Shown: in pieces, positions 1 to 7,262 of the stretch
Layout: each line of letters opens with the position of its first letter
Numbering within the stretch: position 1 is the stretch's first letter
NCBI GenBank assembly: GCA_964407825.1
Contig: CAYOXD010000071.1
Coordinates: 1 to 16,186, forward strand
DNA length: 16,186 nt
Origin: CAYOXD01 sp964407825
Lineage (GTDB): Bacteria > Desulfobacterota > Desulfobacteria > Desulfobacterales > JAFDDL01
Direction: 5' to 3'
Program-made: the position numbers and the translations under genes
The notes under the pieces: model-generated
Told to the model about the DNA's origin: nothing
Databases searched by the model: none
What the model saw: only the letters and a program-made list of their open reading frames with translations

Positions 1-134
1 TGCAGCTCGCCAATCTGGATCGTAACGAGCTGGAAGGGTCCATCAAGGCCCTGGAACTGGCACTGGCGGAATACGGCGACGACCTTGTCCGCCTCAGCAA
101 TCATAACCGTTCTGAAACACTGCAAGGGAGATAA
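1..134 (+). CDS. C-terminal end of an unrecognised protein (5' truncated by window edge)
   Basis: An open frame entering from the left edge, with codons in the frame of position 3, reads about 43 residues and stops with TAA at 132-134. The peptide is charged and apparently helical, with segments such as LDRNELEGSIKALELALAEY, and ends in ETLQGR. The stop lies 3 nt before the pspA start and the pspA ribosome site GGGAG lies inside its last codons, so the two genes are probably co-transcribed and translationally coupled. The visible part has no motif that allows a functional name. Its position immediately before a PspA/IM30 gene only suggests a membrane-stress or accessory role. Confidence 0.6.
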   Translation, partial: QLANLDRNELEGSIKALELALAEYGDDLVRLSNHNRSETLQGR

Positions 135-137
135 CCG

Positions 138-842
138 ATGGGTATACTGACACGAATTTTCAAAATCGGACAGGCCGAAGCCTACGCGGTCGTCGATAAA
201 ATGGAACATCCTATCCGCATGACGGAACAGGGAATCCGGGACCTGAAAACCAACCTGCAGGCGGCGATCCAGAGCCTGGGCGAAGTACGCGCCCTGGTGA
301 TCCGCCTCGAACGTCAGAGAAAAGGATATGAAGCCGAGGCGCAGACATGCGAAAAAAAAGCCATGGCGCTCCTGAGCTCGGCGGAAAAAGGGGAGATCGA
401 CAAGGCCCAGGCCGAACGGCTGGCAATGAAGATGATCGAGCAAAAGAAAGCCGCCGAAGCAAACGCCGAGAACTTTCTGGCCGACTACACCACCCAGAAA
501 AGCATGGCCGAACGGCTGCAGGCCCAGGTGGACGATCTCCAGCACAAGATCAAGACGTTCGAAAACGAGCTGATAACGCTCAAGGCCCGGGCCAAGACCG
601 CCGACTCGATGAAGAAGATCAATCGACAGCTGGCCGGTGTCGACCCGTCCGGAACCATTGCCATGCTGGAAAGGATGAAACAGAAGGTTGACGAGGACGA
701 GTCCACGGCCCAGGCGTTTGGAGATATCGCCAACCGGCCTTCCGATATGGACGAGGTGGACCGGCTCCTGGCGGAAAAAACGGCATCCGCGCCCAGCGAA
801 GATCTCCTGGCGCTGAAGAAGAAAATGGGGTTGGCCGAGTAG
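138..842 (+). CDS. pspA: PspA/IM30 family membrane-stress coiled-coil protein
   Basis: This 234-residue protein has the normal length and layout of the PspA/IM30 (Vipp1) family. Family members bind stressed inner membranes, oligomerise into ESCRT-III-like assemblies and help keep the membrane sealed. Residues 1-20 (MGILTRIFKIGQAEAYAVVD) form the amphipathic N-terminal helix typical of the family. Residues about 25-195 are a charged, Ala/Lys/Glu-rich coiled coil with no predicted membrane span. The stretch ARAKTADSMKKINRQL (151-166) and the LKKKMGL ending (226-232) are family-like. The start is supported by GGGAG at 126-130, 7 nt upstream. No pspF, pspB or pspC gene is visible, so regulation is unknown. 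Directly downstream lie a TetR remnant and an envelope-transport operon. The family assignment is strong; the role in this organism is inferred. Confidence 0.92.
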   Translation: MGILTRIFKIGQAEAYAVVDKMEHPIRMTEQGIRDLKTNLQAAIQSLGEVRALVIRLERQRKGYEAEAQTCEKKAMALLSSAEKGEIDKAQAERLAMKMIEQKKAAEANAENFLADYTTQKSMAERLQAQVDDLQHKIKTFENELITLKARAKTADSMKKINRQLAGVDPSGTIAMLERMKQKVDEDESTAQAFGDIANRPSDMDEVDRLLAEKTASAPSEDLLALKKKMGLAE

Positions 843-843
843 C

Positions 844-1035
844 GGTCGCAACTTCTTTTACAAACCCTTCAAGATTGATGCCGAGTCCTTGGCTGCTCTT
901 CTTACAGGCGCGATGGACGGCCTGTTTCTCCAGTGCTGGTTCGATCCGGCATTGGACGCCAAAGAACTGTTGGGTGGATTTTTCGACGCGTTGATAAATG
1001 GGATTCAAGACCCCGCGCAAGGAGGTCGCTCATGA
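844..1035 (+). pseudogene. C-terminal remnant of a TetR-family transcriptional regulator
   Basis: In the frame of position 844 the sequence reads 63 residues to a TGA at 1033-1035. The peptide includes AESLAALLTGAMDGLFLQCW, then FDPALDAKELLGGFFDALINGI. This is the pattern of the last two helices of TetR-family ligand-binding domains (a DGL.LQ..FDP-like stretch followed by a final amphipathic helix). No helix-turn-helix region exists upstream: the preceding DNA is the intact 3' end of pspA, and the remnant's frame has a stop at 814-816. The only in-frame ATG, at 913, lacks a ribosome site. The stop overlaps the ATG of the LolA-like gene as ATGA, the spacing expected of an intact operon-leading regulator. 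The product is therefore likely not functional. The TetR assignment rests on recognising the C-terminal pattern alone. Confidence 0.7.
1021..1025 (+). promoter_or_regulatory. Ribosome binding site that fixes the start of the LolA-like gene
   Basis: GGAGG lies 6 nt before the ATG at 1032. It supports this start over the in-frame ATG at 933, which would add a non-signal-like, arginine-rich extension. The site lies inside the last codons of the TetR remnant, consistent with ancestral translational coupling. Confidence 0.75.
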
Positions 1036-1811
1036 CGATCAAATCCAAGGTATTCTTTGTGTTTGTCGCAGCCTGGGCTGCCCTGGTTTCCCAGAATTCC
1101 GCGCTTGCCGCTCCTGATCCGACGGCGCTGGTCAAGGCGGCGCTTCACCATTGGCGGGGCGACAGCTCCTTCACCGAAGTTGCAATGACGATCCATCGAC
1201 CGGACTGGGAACGCCATCTGGCCATGGTCGCCTGGACCCGGGGCAAGGCGGATTCGCTGGTGCGTTTTACCAAACCGGCCGGCGATGCCGGCAACGCGAC
1301 CCTGAAGCTCTATCAAGCGCTGTGGCTCTTTAACCCGAAGCTCAATCAGGTCATCAAGCTCCCGTATTCCATGATGGCCCAGAATTGGATGGGCTCGGAC
1401 TTTTCCTATAATGACCTTGCCAAATCAAACAGTGTCGTAACCGATTACACCCATTCGCTCGGACCTGTGGCGGAAGAAAGCGGCCATAAAATATACAGCG
1501 TGGTCTGTACTCCCAAACCCGAGGCCCCGGTGGTCTGGGGAAAGCAGGTGCTGAAAATCCGGGATGACGATGTCTTGCTTGAGGAAACGTTTTACGATCA
1601 GGACATGAAGCCGGTACGTCGTCTTAGAGCCACGAAAATCGCGCCCCTGGGAGGCCGCCCCTATCCGGTGATCATGCATATGAAGGTGCTGAACAAGCCG
1701 GGCCAGTGGACCGAGATCCGCTACACCAAAGGTGTTTTCGACCTATCCTTGCCGGGCTATCTCTTCACTCTGTCCAACCTGCGCAACCCCCGCCCCTGGA
1801 GCACGCCATGA
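1032..1811 (+). CDS. LolA-like periplasmic protein (outer membrane lipoprotein-sorting family)
   Basis: This 259-residue protein begins with a Sec signal peptide: K4/K6, a hydrophobic core at about 8-20, and an ALA/A cleavage site near residue 26-27. The mature part has the features of the LolA-like 'outer membrane lipoprotein-sorting protein' family. These include a central W-F-P-x-L patch (LWLFNPKLNQVIKLPYSMM) and the conserved NWMGSDFSYNDL segment at about 118-129, followed by alternating strands. Family members are thought to form an open half-barrel that carries an acyl or lipid cargo through the periplasm. The true chromosomal LolA is usually shorter and has a different motif set, so the cargo here need not be lipoproteins. 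Its stop overlaps the next gene as ATGA. It is probably the periplasmic carrier for the two permeases and ATPase that follow. Confidence 0.85.
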   Translation: MTIKSKVFFVFVAAWAALVSQNSALAAPDPTALVKAALHHWRGDSSFTEVAMTIHRPDWERHLAMVAWTRGKADSLVRFTKPAGDAGNATLKLYQALWLFNPKLNQVIKLPYSMMAQNWMGSDFSYNDLAKSNSVVTDYTHSLGPVAEESGHKIYSVVCTPKPEAPVVWGKQVLKIRDDDVLLEETFYDQDMKPVRRLRATKIAPLGGRPYPVIMHMKVLNKPGQWTEIRYTKGVFDLSLPGYLFTLSNLRNPRPWSTP

Positions 1812-3025
1812 TCGCCCTAGCCTGGCGCAACCTGTGGCGTCAGCCGCGTCGAACGCTGCTGACGACGCTGGCCATCGCCTTTGCCTGCCTGGTGATGGTC
1901 TGCCTGCTCGCGCTTCAGGTAGGAACTTATGCGAGCATGAAGGACAACAGCCTGAGCCTGTTCGACGGCTATGCTCAAATTCAACGCCGGGGCTACCTGA
2001 ACAATCCCGGCATCCGTAAATCTTTTCCGCTGTCCGAAGAGATGATTCGGAAACTCAAGCGCATTCCGGGCGTGGGTGCCGTGTCGGCCCGGGCCCAGAC
2101 CTATGCCTTGCTTTCCCAAAACACCCACAGCCTGGCGGCGATGATTGTCGGTGTGCGGCCTGAAACCGAAAGACGGGTTTCCCGGATCGCCTCAACCGTT
2201 AAGTCCGGACGCTATCTGGAAAATAAGGACTCGGCCGAGATTGTGCTGGGAGAGATCCTCGCACGAAATCTGAACGTCACGGTCGGTGACCCGGTGACCC
2301 TGCTCGGCATGGGGCGGAATGGTTCGGTGGCAGCCGATGTGGTGACGGTCGTGGGGTTGTTCTCAAGCGGGGTGAAAGGCCTTGATCGCCAAATCGCCGA
2401 GATCCCGCTGAAACGTTTCCAGGCGGATTTCGCCATGGCGGGCGAAGTTCATTATCTGGTCATTTCCGGCGGATCGCTTGCCGCGGTCAACGAGGCACTG
2501 CCCGCCGTTCGAGACATCGTAGGGCCAAAGAAATTGAGTGTGCGCAACTGGGGAGAGCTCGAACCAGGGTTAAAAGATGCGATTCGGCTCGATGCCGGCA
2601 GCTCGATGCTTTGGTATGTCGCCCTGATTGTGGTGGTGGTGGCGATCCTGCTCAACACCATTCTGATGTCGGTGCTGGAGCGAACCCGAGAATTCGGAAT
2701 TCTGCTGGCGCTCGGCATGCGGCCGGCCGCCGTGGGCCGCATGGTCTGGCTGGAAATTCTTTTGCTTTTATTCTTGGGGCTTGCGGTGGGCATCGGCATC
2801 GGAGCTGCCGTTGTCGGCTGGTTTTCGGTCCATGGACTGGTTCTTCCCGGCGCTGAAGGCGTATTCGCCCAGTGGGGCCTGCCGGGCCGGGTTTTTCCCA
2901 GCCTGTCGCTGTTCAGCCTGTTTGCCGCGCCGGCTGCCATTACCGTGTTTACCGCGGCGGCAGGCCTTTTTCCATTTTTGCGCATCCAACGGCTCGAACC
3001 GGTTTCAGCAATGAGGGAGGCCTGA
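1808..3025 (+). CDS. FtsX/LolC-E-type ABC transporter permease (first of pair)
   Basis: This 405-residue inner-membrane protein has the MacB/LolC-E (type VII ABC) layout. A short cytosolic start, MIALAWRNLWRQPRRT, precedes TM1 at about 17-37. A periplasmic domain of about 240 residues follows, then three C-terminal helices (about 284-306, 333-360 and 370-396). The signature NTILMSVLERTREFGILLAL, followed by GMRP, marks the FtsX domain and the coupling helix that docks on the ATPase. The start at 1808 is chosen because it overlaps the previous stop (ATGA), has GGAG 6 nt upstream and gives the canonical N-terminus; the ATG at 1706 would add an out-of-family extension. It likely heterodimerises with the next gene product. 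Family proteins pull or expel substrates mechanically rather than transporting through a classical channel. Confidence 0.92.
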   Translation: MIALAWRNLWRQPRRTLLTTLAIAFACLVMVCLLALQVGTYASMKDNSLSLFDGYAQIQRRGYLNNPGIRKSFPLSEEMIRKLKRIPGVGAVSARAQTYALLSQNTHSLAAMIVGVRPETERRVSRIASTVKSGRYLENKDSAEIVLGEILARNLNVTVGDPVTLLGMGRNGSVAADVVTVVGLFSSGVKGLDRQIAEIPLKRFQADFAMAGEVHYLVISGGSLAAVNEALPAVRDIVGPKKLSVRNWGELEPGLKDAIRLDAGSSMLWYVALIVVVVAILLNTILMSVLERTREFGILLALGMRPAAVGRMVWLEILLLLFLGLAVGIGIGAAVVGWFSVHGLVLPGAEGVFAQWGLPGRVFPSLSLFSLFAAPAAITVFTAAAGLFPFLRIQRLEPVSAMREA

Positions 3026-4254
3026 TGAAACGATTTTCGCTTCTCTTTTCCCTTGCCTGGCGTAATCTCTGGCGCAACCCGCGTCGTACCGGCCTGGTTC
3101 TGGTGGCCATCGGCGTCGGTGTCTGGTCCATGCTGAGTTTCAACGCTCTTCTCAAGGCCTGGAGCGCGAGCAGCCTTGAAGCCGCGCTCAAGAATATGAC
3201 CGGTCAAGGCCAGATCCATGCGCCGGGATATCTCGACGATCCGGGTGTGTCCCATCGGCTCCCCCCTCTTTCGGGAAACCTTCGGGCCTTGCTGAACGAT
3301 CCGGCTGTAAAGCAATGGGCGCCGCGCGTAAAAGTGCCGGCAGCCATCCAGAGCGAATACGAAACCTGGCCCGTCACCCTGATCGGAATCGATCCGGTAC
3401 GCGAGCGAGGGCTGTCTTTTATCGACACAGCGGTCAGCAAGGGGAACTCCCTTGACGAGGCGAATGCGCCGGGAATTCTGCTCGGGCGTCAATTGGCTAA
3501 ACGCCTCCACACCGGCATCGGCAAGCGAATCGTATTAATGAGCCAAAATGGTTCAGGCGGGCTTGCCGAACGGGGTTTCAAGGTGATCGGTCTTTTTTCG
3601 GCCGCGCCCCAAATTGAAAGAAGCGAAGTCTTTATCGCTATCCGACAAGCCCAGACCATGTTGGACATGGACAGGGAAATTTCGGAAATTTCCTTTGACC
3701 TGCATCACCCAAACGACCTGCCGCACTTCATCCGCCGCCTCCGCAAGGCCGCGCCGGACCTGGACATCGAGTCGTGGGAAACCCTTCGCCCCATGACCAA
3801 GGCGATCAACCAGCTCATGAACGGCTTTGTTCAGGTCTGGATTGGCGTCATGTTCGTATTGATGGCCTTCGGCATCGTCAATACCCTGCTGATGTCGCTT
3901 CACGAACGGGTGCGGGAACTGGCCATGCTCCAGGCGCTGGGGCTGCGGCCACGGCTAATCTTCGCCCAGGTCACCCTGGAATCCGCGCTGGTCGTTTTTT
4001 GGGGCGTTGTGGTGGGAATGGGTCTGTCCGTCGGCACGATACTCGTTTTCCACAACGGTCTCAATCTGGGTTTCCTGGCTCGCGGGTCCGAATGGCTCGG
4101 CGCGGGCCGCGTGCTCTATCCGAAACTGGTTGTTTCCCAATTCATCGGTACCGGCGTGTTGGTCTGGATGTTGGGAATCGCCGCCGGACTTTTGCCGACC
4201 TGGCGCATGGTGCGCAGTGTGCCCATCGAAGCCATCAACAGGAGTGCAACATGA
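3025..4254 (+). CDS. FtsX/LolC-E-type ABC transporter permease (second of pair)
   Basis: This 409-residue protein parallels the preceding permease. Its N-terminus SLAWRNLWRNPRRTGLVLVA leads into TM1, followed by a periplasmic domain and a three-helix FtsX domain. The coupling region reads NTLLMSLHERVRELAMLQAL, then GLRP. The N-termini of the two permeases are clearly related (AWRNLWRxPRRT), consistent with gene duplication to give a LolC/LolE-like heterodimer. The start is the ATG at 3025 in a TGATG junction, with GGGAGG at 3015-3020; longer in-frame starts would run back into the first permease. It ends with an ATGA overlap into the ATPase gene. The substrate cannot be read from the sequence. 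Confidence 0.92.
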   Translation: MKRFSLLFSLAWRNLWRNPRRTGLVLVAIGVGVWSMLSFNALLKAWSASSLEAALKNMTGQGQIHAPGYLDDPGVSHRLPPLSGNLRALLNDPAVKQWAPRVKVPAAIQSEYETWPVTLIGIDPVRERGLSFIDTAVSKGNSLDEANAPGILLGRQLAKRLHTGIGKRIVLMSQNGSGGLAERGFKVIGLFSAAPQIERSEVFIAIRQAQTMLDMDREISEISFDLHHPNDLPHFIRRLRKAAPDLDIESWETLRPMTKAINQLMNGFVQVWIGVMFVLMAFGIVNTLLMSLHERVRELAMLQALGLRPRLIFAQVTLESALVVFWGVVVGMGLSVGTILVFHNGLNLGFLARGSEWLGAGRVLYPKLVVSQFIGTGVLVWMLGIAAGLLPTWRMVRSVPIEAINRSAT

Positions 4255-4955
4255 ATTCATCATCAAAAGAACCGGTCGTTATTTGTCGCCACCTCAGCAA
4301 ACGCTACGGCGAGGGAGAAACGTCGGTCCATGCCCTGCGTGAAGTCAATCTGGAAATCCGAAAAGGCGATTTCCTGAGCCTCTCGGGACCGTCGGGGTCC
4401 GGCAAAACCACCCTGCTCAACCACATCGGCGGGCTCGATCGGCCCACGAGCGGCGATGTCTGTGTCCTCGGCAGGCAGCTCGGAGACCTTGACAAAGGTG
4501 CCCTGGCCGACCTGCGCCTGGAAAAGATCGGTTTTGTCTTCCAGGCCTACAACCTGATCCCCGTGCTCAGCGCCTATGAAAATGTGGAATTCATCCTCCA
4601 ATTGCAGGGGGTGAACGCGCGGCAGCGCCGGCAGCGGGCCCGCGAGATGCTGGCCGAAGTCGGCCTGGACGGGCTTGGCAACCGGCGTCCGGCGCAGCTG
4701 TCGGGCGGACAGCAGCAACGGGTGGCCATCGCCCGGGCCATGGCATCGGAACCCGCCATGGTGCTTGCCGACGAACCGAGCGCCAATCTCGATTCCACCG
4801 CCACCGAGGACCTGCTAAACCTCCTGAACCGGCTCAATGAGACCCGCGGCATGACGTTCTGCATTGCCAGCCACGACCCGCTTGTCATCGAGCAAACCCG
4901 GCGACGGGTACGCATGCGCGACGGCAAGATCGAGGCAGACGAACAGGCATGTTAA
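4251..4955 (+). CDS. LolD/MacB-type ABC transporter ATP-binding protein
   Basis: This 234-residue stand-alone nucleotide-binding subunit carries all catalytic motifs. They are Walker A GPSGSGKTT (46-54), Q-loop FQ (Q98), signature LSGGQQQR (150-157), Walker B VLADEP with catalytic E175, and the switch H208 in SHDP. The sequence NLIPVLSAYENVEFILQLQG is typical of the LolD/MacB/FtsE subgroup. The start at 4251 is supported by AGGAG at 4240-4244 and the ATGA overlap with the permease stop. It should power the two FtsX-type permeases encoded just upstream. The family and motifs are certain; the cargo is not known. Confidence 0.95.
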   Translation: MNSSSKEPVVICRHLSKRYGEGETSVHALREVNLEIRKGDFLSLSGPSGSGKTTLLNHIGGLDRPTSGDVCVLGRQLGDLDKGALADLRLEKIGFVFQAYNLIPVLSAYENVEFILQLQGVNARQRRQRAREMLAEVGLDGLGNRRPAQLSGGQQQRVAIARAMASEPAMVLADEPSANLDSTATEDLLNLLNRLNETRGMTFCIASHDPLVIEQTRRRVRMRDGKIEADEQAC

Positions 4956-6217
4956 AACAAACCGGCCGAGTGCTTCTTGCGGTCCTCTGTTTGATATTGT
5001 CAGCTTATGGACCGGCGCAGGCCGGATTCAAGGGCGAGCTCGACCTGGAAGGGAGCCATTCAAGCAACGCGGGCAACAGCCTGGATGCTGCGCTTGGTGA
5101 ACAAAATCATTGGGACCAGGATCTGAAGGTGCGGCTCATGTGGTCAGGGGCGCTGGGATCGGGCTGGCGTCTGGAAACCGCCTACCTGGCCGAGGAACGA
5201 TACGGCGGCGGCGTGGTCCTGGCACGCGGGCTCAAGGCCCTGGATCCGTTTTTTTCCATCGACCCGGCAAAAACCTCGCTGATGGATCTGAGCCACACCT
5301 TTACGGACAACGGCCAGACCTATGTGTCGCAACGCATCGACCGGCTATCCCTGGGATACAGCAGCTCGCATCTGGTGCTGCGGATCGGTCGCCAGGCCCT
5401 GACCTGGGGCGGCGGCCTGGTGTTTCATCCCATGGACCTGTTCAACCCGTTCCCGCCCGACGCCACCTACACGACCTATAAACCCGGCACCGACATGCTG
5501 TACGGCCAATGGCTGTTTGACAGCGGCGCGGATCTCCAGGGCGTGGTAGTGCCGCGCCGGGACCCGAACACGGGAAACCTCGCAAGCGACCAATCTTCAG
5601 CCGGACTCAAATGGCACGGTTTTCTCGGCCAAAACCAACAATTCGGCCTGGACCTGCTGCTGGCCCAGGACTACCAGGCCCAGATACTCGGTATCGGAGT
5701 CAGCGGCGCCTTGGGCGGCGCCGCCTGGACAGCTGAAGTTCTGCCCATGAGACTGGACGGCGGCGATGTCCACGCCTCTTTGCTCGCCAATGTGCAATAT
5801 GCCTGGACTTGGGATGAAAAATCCTTTAGCGGCTACCTCGAATATTTTCACAACGGCCTCGGCGTGAGCGAAACCGAACCCACGCTGATCGACCTGCCGG
5901 CACCGCTGGCCGACCGATTGGCCCGAGGGGAACTCTTCACGGTCTCGCAAAACTACCTCGGAGCAGGCATCGACCTGCAATGGACTCCGCTGCTCGATCT
6001 GAAGCCGCTTCTCATCTGCAACCTCGATGACGGCAGTGCCCTATTCTTCGGCCAGGCCGTCTACAGCCTCAGCCAGAACACAACCCTGACATTGGGACTT
6101 CAATGGGGTCTTGGCGCCGACGGCACCGAATACGGCGGACTCGAAACAGCCCCTGGATCGGGAATTTTCGCGACCCCCGCTCGGCTGATTTATGCGCGCT
6201 ATACCTGGTATATGTAA
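4949..6217 (+). CDS. Predicted outer-membrane beta-barrel protein of the ABC operon
   Basis: This 422-residue protein has a clear signal peptide (LLAVLCLILSAYGPAQA, cleavage after residue 25). The mature chain has many short alternating amphipathic strands rich in Gly, Tyr and Trp, and ends in YARYTWYM, an aromatic-rich terminal strand like those used for barrel insertion. The cysteine in the signal is not preceded by a lipobox, so it is not a lipoprotein. Internal segments such as LRIGRQALTWGGGLVFHPMD followed by LFNPFPP recall large porin-like proteins of the DUF1302/alginate-export type, but the family cannot be assigned from sight. It overlaps the ATPase gene by 7 nt and closes the operon, so it is probably the outer-membrane partner or recipient of whatever the transporter and LolA-like carrier move. 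Confidence 0.8.
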   Translation: MLKQTGRVLLAVLCLILSAYGPAQAGFKGELDLEGSHSSNAGNSLDAALGEQNHWDQDLKVRLMWSGALGSGWRLETAYLAEERYGGGVVLARGLKALDPFFSIDPAKTSLMDLSHTFTDNGQTYVSQRIDRLSLGYSSSHLVLRIGRQALTWGGGLVFHPMDLFNPFPPDATYTTYKPGTDMLYGQWLFDSGADLQGVVVPRRDPNTGNLASDQSSAGLKWHGFLGQNQQFGLDLLLAQDYQAQILGIGVSGALGGAAWTAEVLPMRLDGGDVHASLLANVQYAWTWDEKSFSGYLEYFHNGLGVSETEPTLIDLPAPLADRLARGELFTVSQNYLGAGIDLQWTPLLDLKPLLICNLDDGSALFFGQAVYSLSQNTTLTLGLQWGLGADGTEYGGLETAPGSGIFATPARLIYARYTWYM

Positions 6218-6244
6218 TTTCACGAAAAACAGGGTCGCGGGCAT

Positions 6245-6288
6245 GCGGGAAGCGGCTCTGCCGTAAACCCGCCGGCGCAACTTTTCCG
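6245..6288 (+). terminator. Weak possible terminator hairpin after the envelope operon
   Basis: GCGGG (6245-6249) and CCCGC (6268-6272) enclose a second CGG/CCG pairing, forming a small nested hairpin in the gap between two convergent genes. Only a short T-run (TTTT in 6279-6288) follows at a distance. It is in the right place for a terminator but is not a strong one. Confidence 0.25.
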
Positions 6289-6308
6289 ATGCGCTCAGGC
6301 CTGCCGGC

Positions 6309-6881
6309 TCATCTGGCTCCCGAGGCGCATGCCGCATATTCGGCAGCGGAGGCATCCAGCTCGAACTCATATTCCGAGAAGAGCTTCTTCAGCTTAAAAT
6401 TCTCCAGGGCCACCCCGAGGCCGGAGGCCCATTTGGTGCCGCTGACCTCGGGCAGCAGGTCCCGGTAGTTCTTCCAGTTGATGATCTGAAGCCCATGGAG
6501 TTCCCTGTCGTCATGAAAGGTATTGATGAATTCGGCATTGTAGGCCGGTGAATGGGCGTAAACCAGAATTTTGTAACTCTTCTCGATCAGGTGCCCCTTT
6601 TCCTTGCTGGGAAGCTCATTGCCCGTGAGCAATTTACCGAGATAAACCTGCAACCCGTCTGCGTTATCAAAGTGGTGCCACCCCTCGTTATGAATGGTCC
6701 TCCCAAAACTCTGCACACCCGTCCTTCCTATGTACAGCAGCACACTGGATCCATATACCGGATGTGAACCGTATATCTGATAAAGGCCATGGTCATCTTC
6801 CGAGCAGAGGCCCTTCAGCTTGCTTAAAGAGAAGGGGCCCTTCCACTCGATGTACACAATCTGATTTCCCATGTTTTTCAT
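6309..6881 (-). CDS. GIY-YIG fold protein, probable nuclease family member
   Basis: This 190-residue minus-strand protein carries a GIY-YIG core. It shows GLYQIYG (32-38), LLYIGRT (48-54), an arginine in FGRTIH (R61), a glutamate at E100 (LIEKSYKILVYAHSPAYN) and an asparagine at N115. These match the G-Y, YIG, R, E and N positions of the fold, so the catalytic set appears complete. The C-terminal 75 residues have no recognised domain and end in an Ala-rich tail. The start at 6881 is chosen because AGAGGAG lies about 6 nt upstream on the minus strand; the ATG at 6956 would add 25 residues without a good ribosome site. The gene stands alone and converges on the barrel gene. No partner such as a methylase, helicase or homing-intron context is visible, so its target is unknown. 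Confidence 0.72.
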   Translation of the reverse strand: MKNMGNQIVYIEWKGPFSLSKLKGLCSEDDHGLYQIYGSHPVYGSSVLLYIGRTGVQSFGRTIHNEGWHHFDNADGLQVYLGKLLTGNELPSKEKGHLIEKSYKILVYAHSPAYNAEFINTFHDDRELHGLQIINWKNYRDLLPEVSGTKWASGLGVALENFKLKKLFSEYEFELDASAAEYAACASGAR

Positions 6882-7001
6882 ACAAATCTCCTCTGATACG
6901 GCGACCCATGCGGGTTCGGGAAAAAGGTGCGCTTTTTTGTTGTGCGGTTGAACCATCCACCAGCGCGATACACCCCGTGGTAATTCAAGAGATGTGCCAG
7001 G

Positions 7002-7082
7002 GGGACACCTGTACAGGATCGTTCCATTAATTGAACCGATTATCGCTGGGCCGGAAGGCCGGGTGCAAGTGACAGGTGCCCG
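7002..7082. repeat. Small nested inverted-repeat element
   Basis: Outer arms GGGACACCTGT (7002-7012) and ACAGGTGCCCG (7072-7082) pair at 9 of 11 positions. Inside lie a near-perfect 16-bp dyad GTTCCATTAATTGAAC (7021-7036, 14 of 16 symmetric) and a GGCC-GGAA-GGCC hairpin (7049-7060). The nesting resembles REP-like elements or a structured leader. Copy number elsewhere in the genome is unknown. Confidence 0.35.
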
Positions 7083-7106
7083 AGGATGTATCCCTGGCTA
7101 CCCACT

Positions 7107-7126
7107 CTGTATACAATAATACACAG
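7107..7126. promoter_or_regulatory. Possible operator dyad upstream of the sucrose operon
   Basis: CTGTATA and TACACAG flank a 6-base AT-rich centre, with 6 of 7 positions symmetric. The size fits a dimeric repressor site. It lies about 155 bp before the kinase start, and no regulator gene is adjacent, so this is only a candidate. Confidence 0.2.
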
Positions 7127-7262
7127 CCCCCCTTGGAACGTGCCCCCTATCGCTTCCCTTCGGCCGCCCTTGGCAGCCCCATGCGCTTTCTAACGGCTGC
7201 TTTCGCATTAGAGGCCCTTGGGCGTGAGTTTGGTACGGCACGGTTTACGAATCCATGCCAAC

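Noticed and set aside
933..1031. Longer N-terminus for the LolA-like protein from ATG 933
   Set aside because: It would hide the signal peptide behind an arginine-rich extension. The ATG at 1032 has a GGAGG site and an overlap geometry typical of the operon.
2452..3510. A 352-codon minus-strand frame across the permease junction
   Set aside because: It spans the 3' and 5' ends of two well-supported permease genes and shows no protein-like features.
6882..6956. Extended start of the GIY-YIG protein at 6956
   Set aside because: No ribosome site precedes it, whereas AGAGGAG precedes the ATG at 6881.
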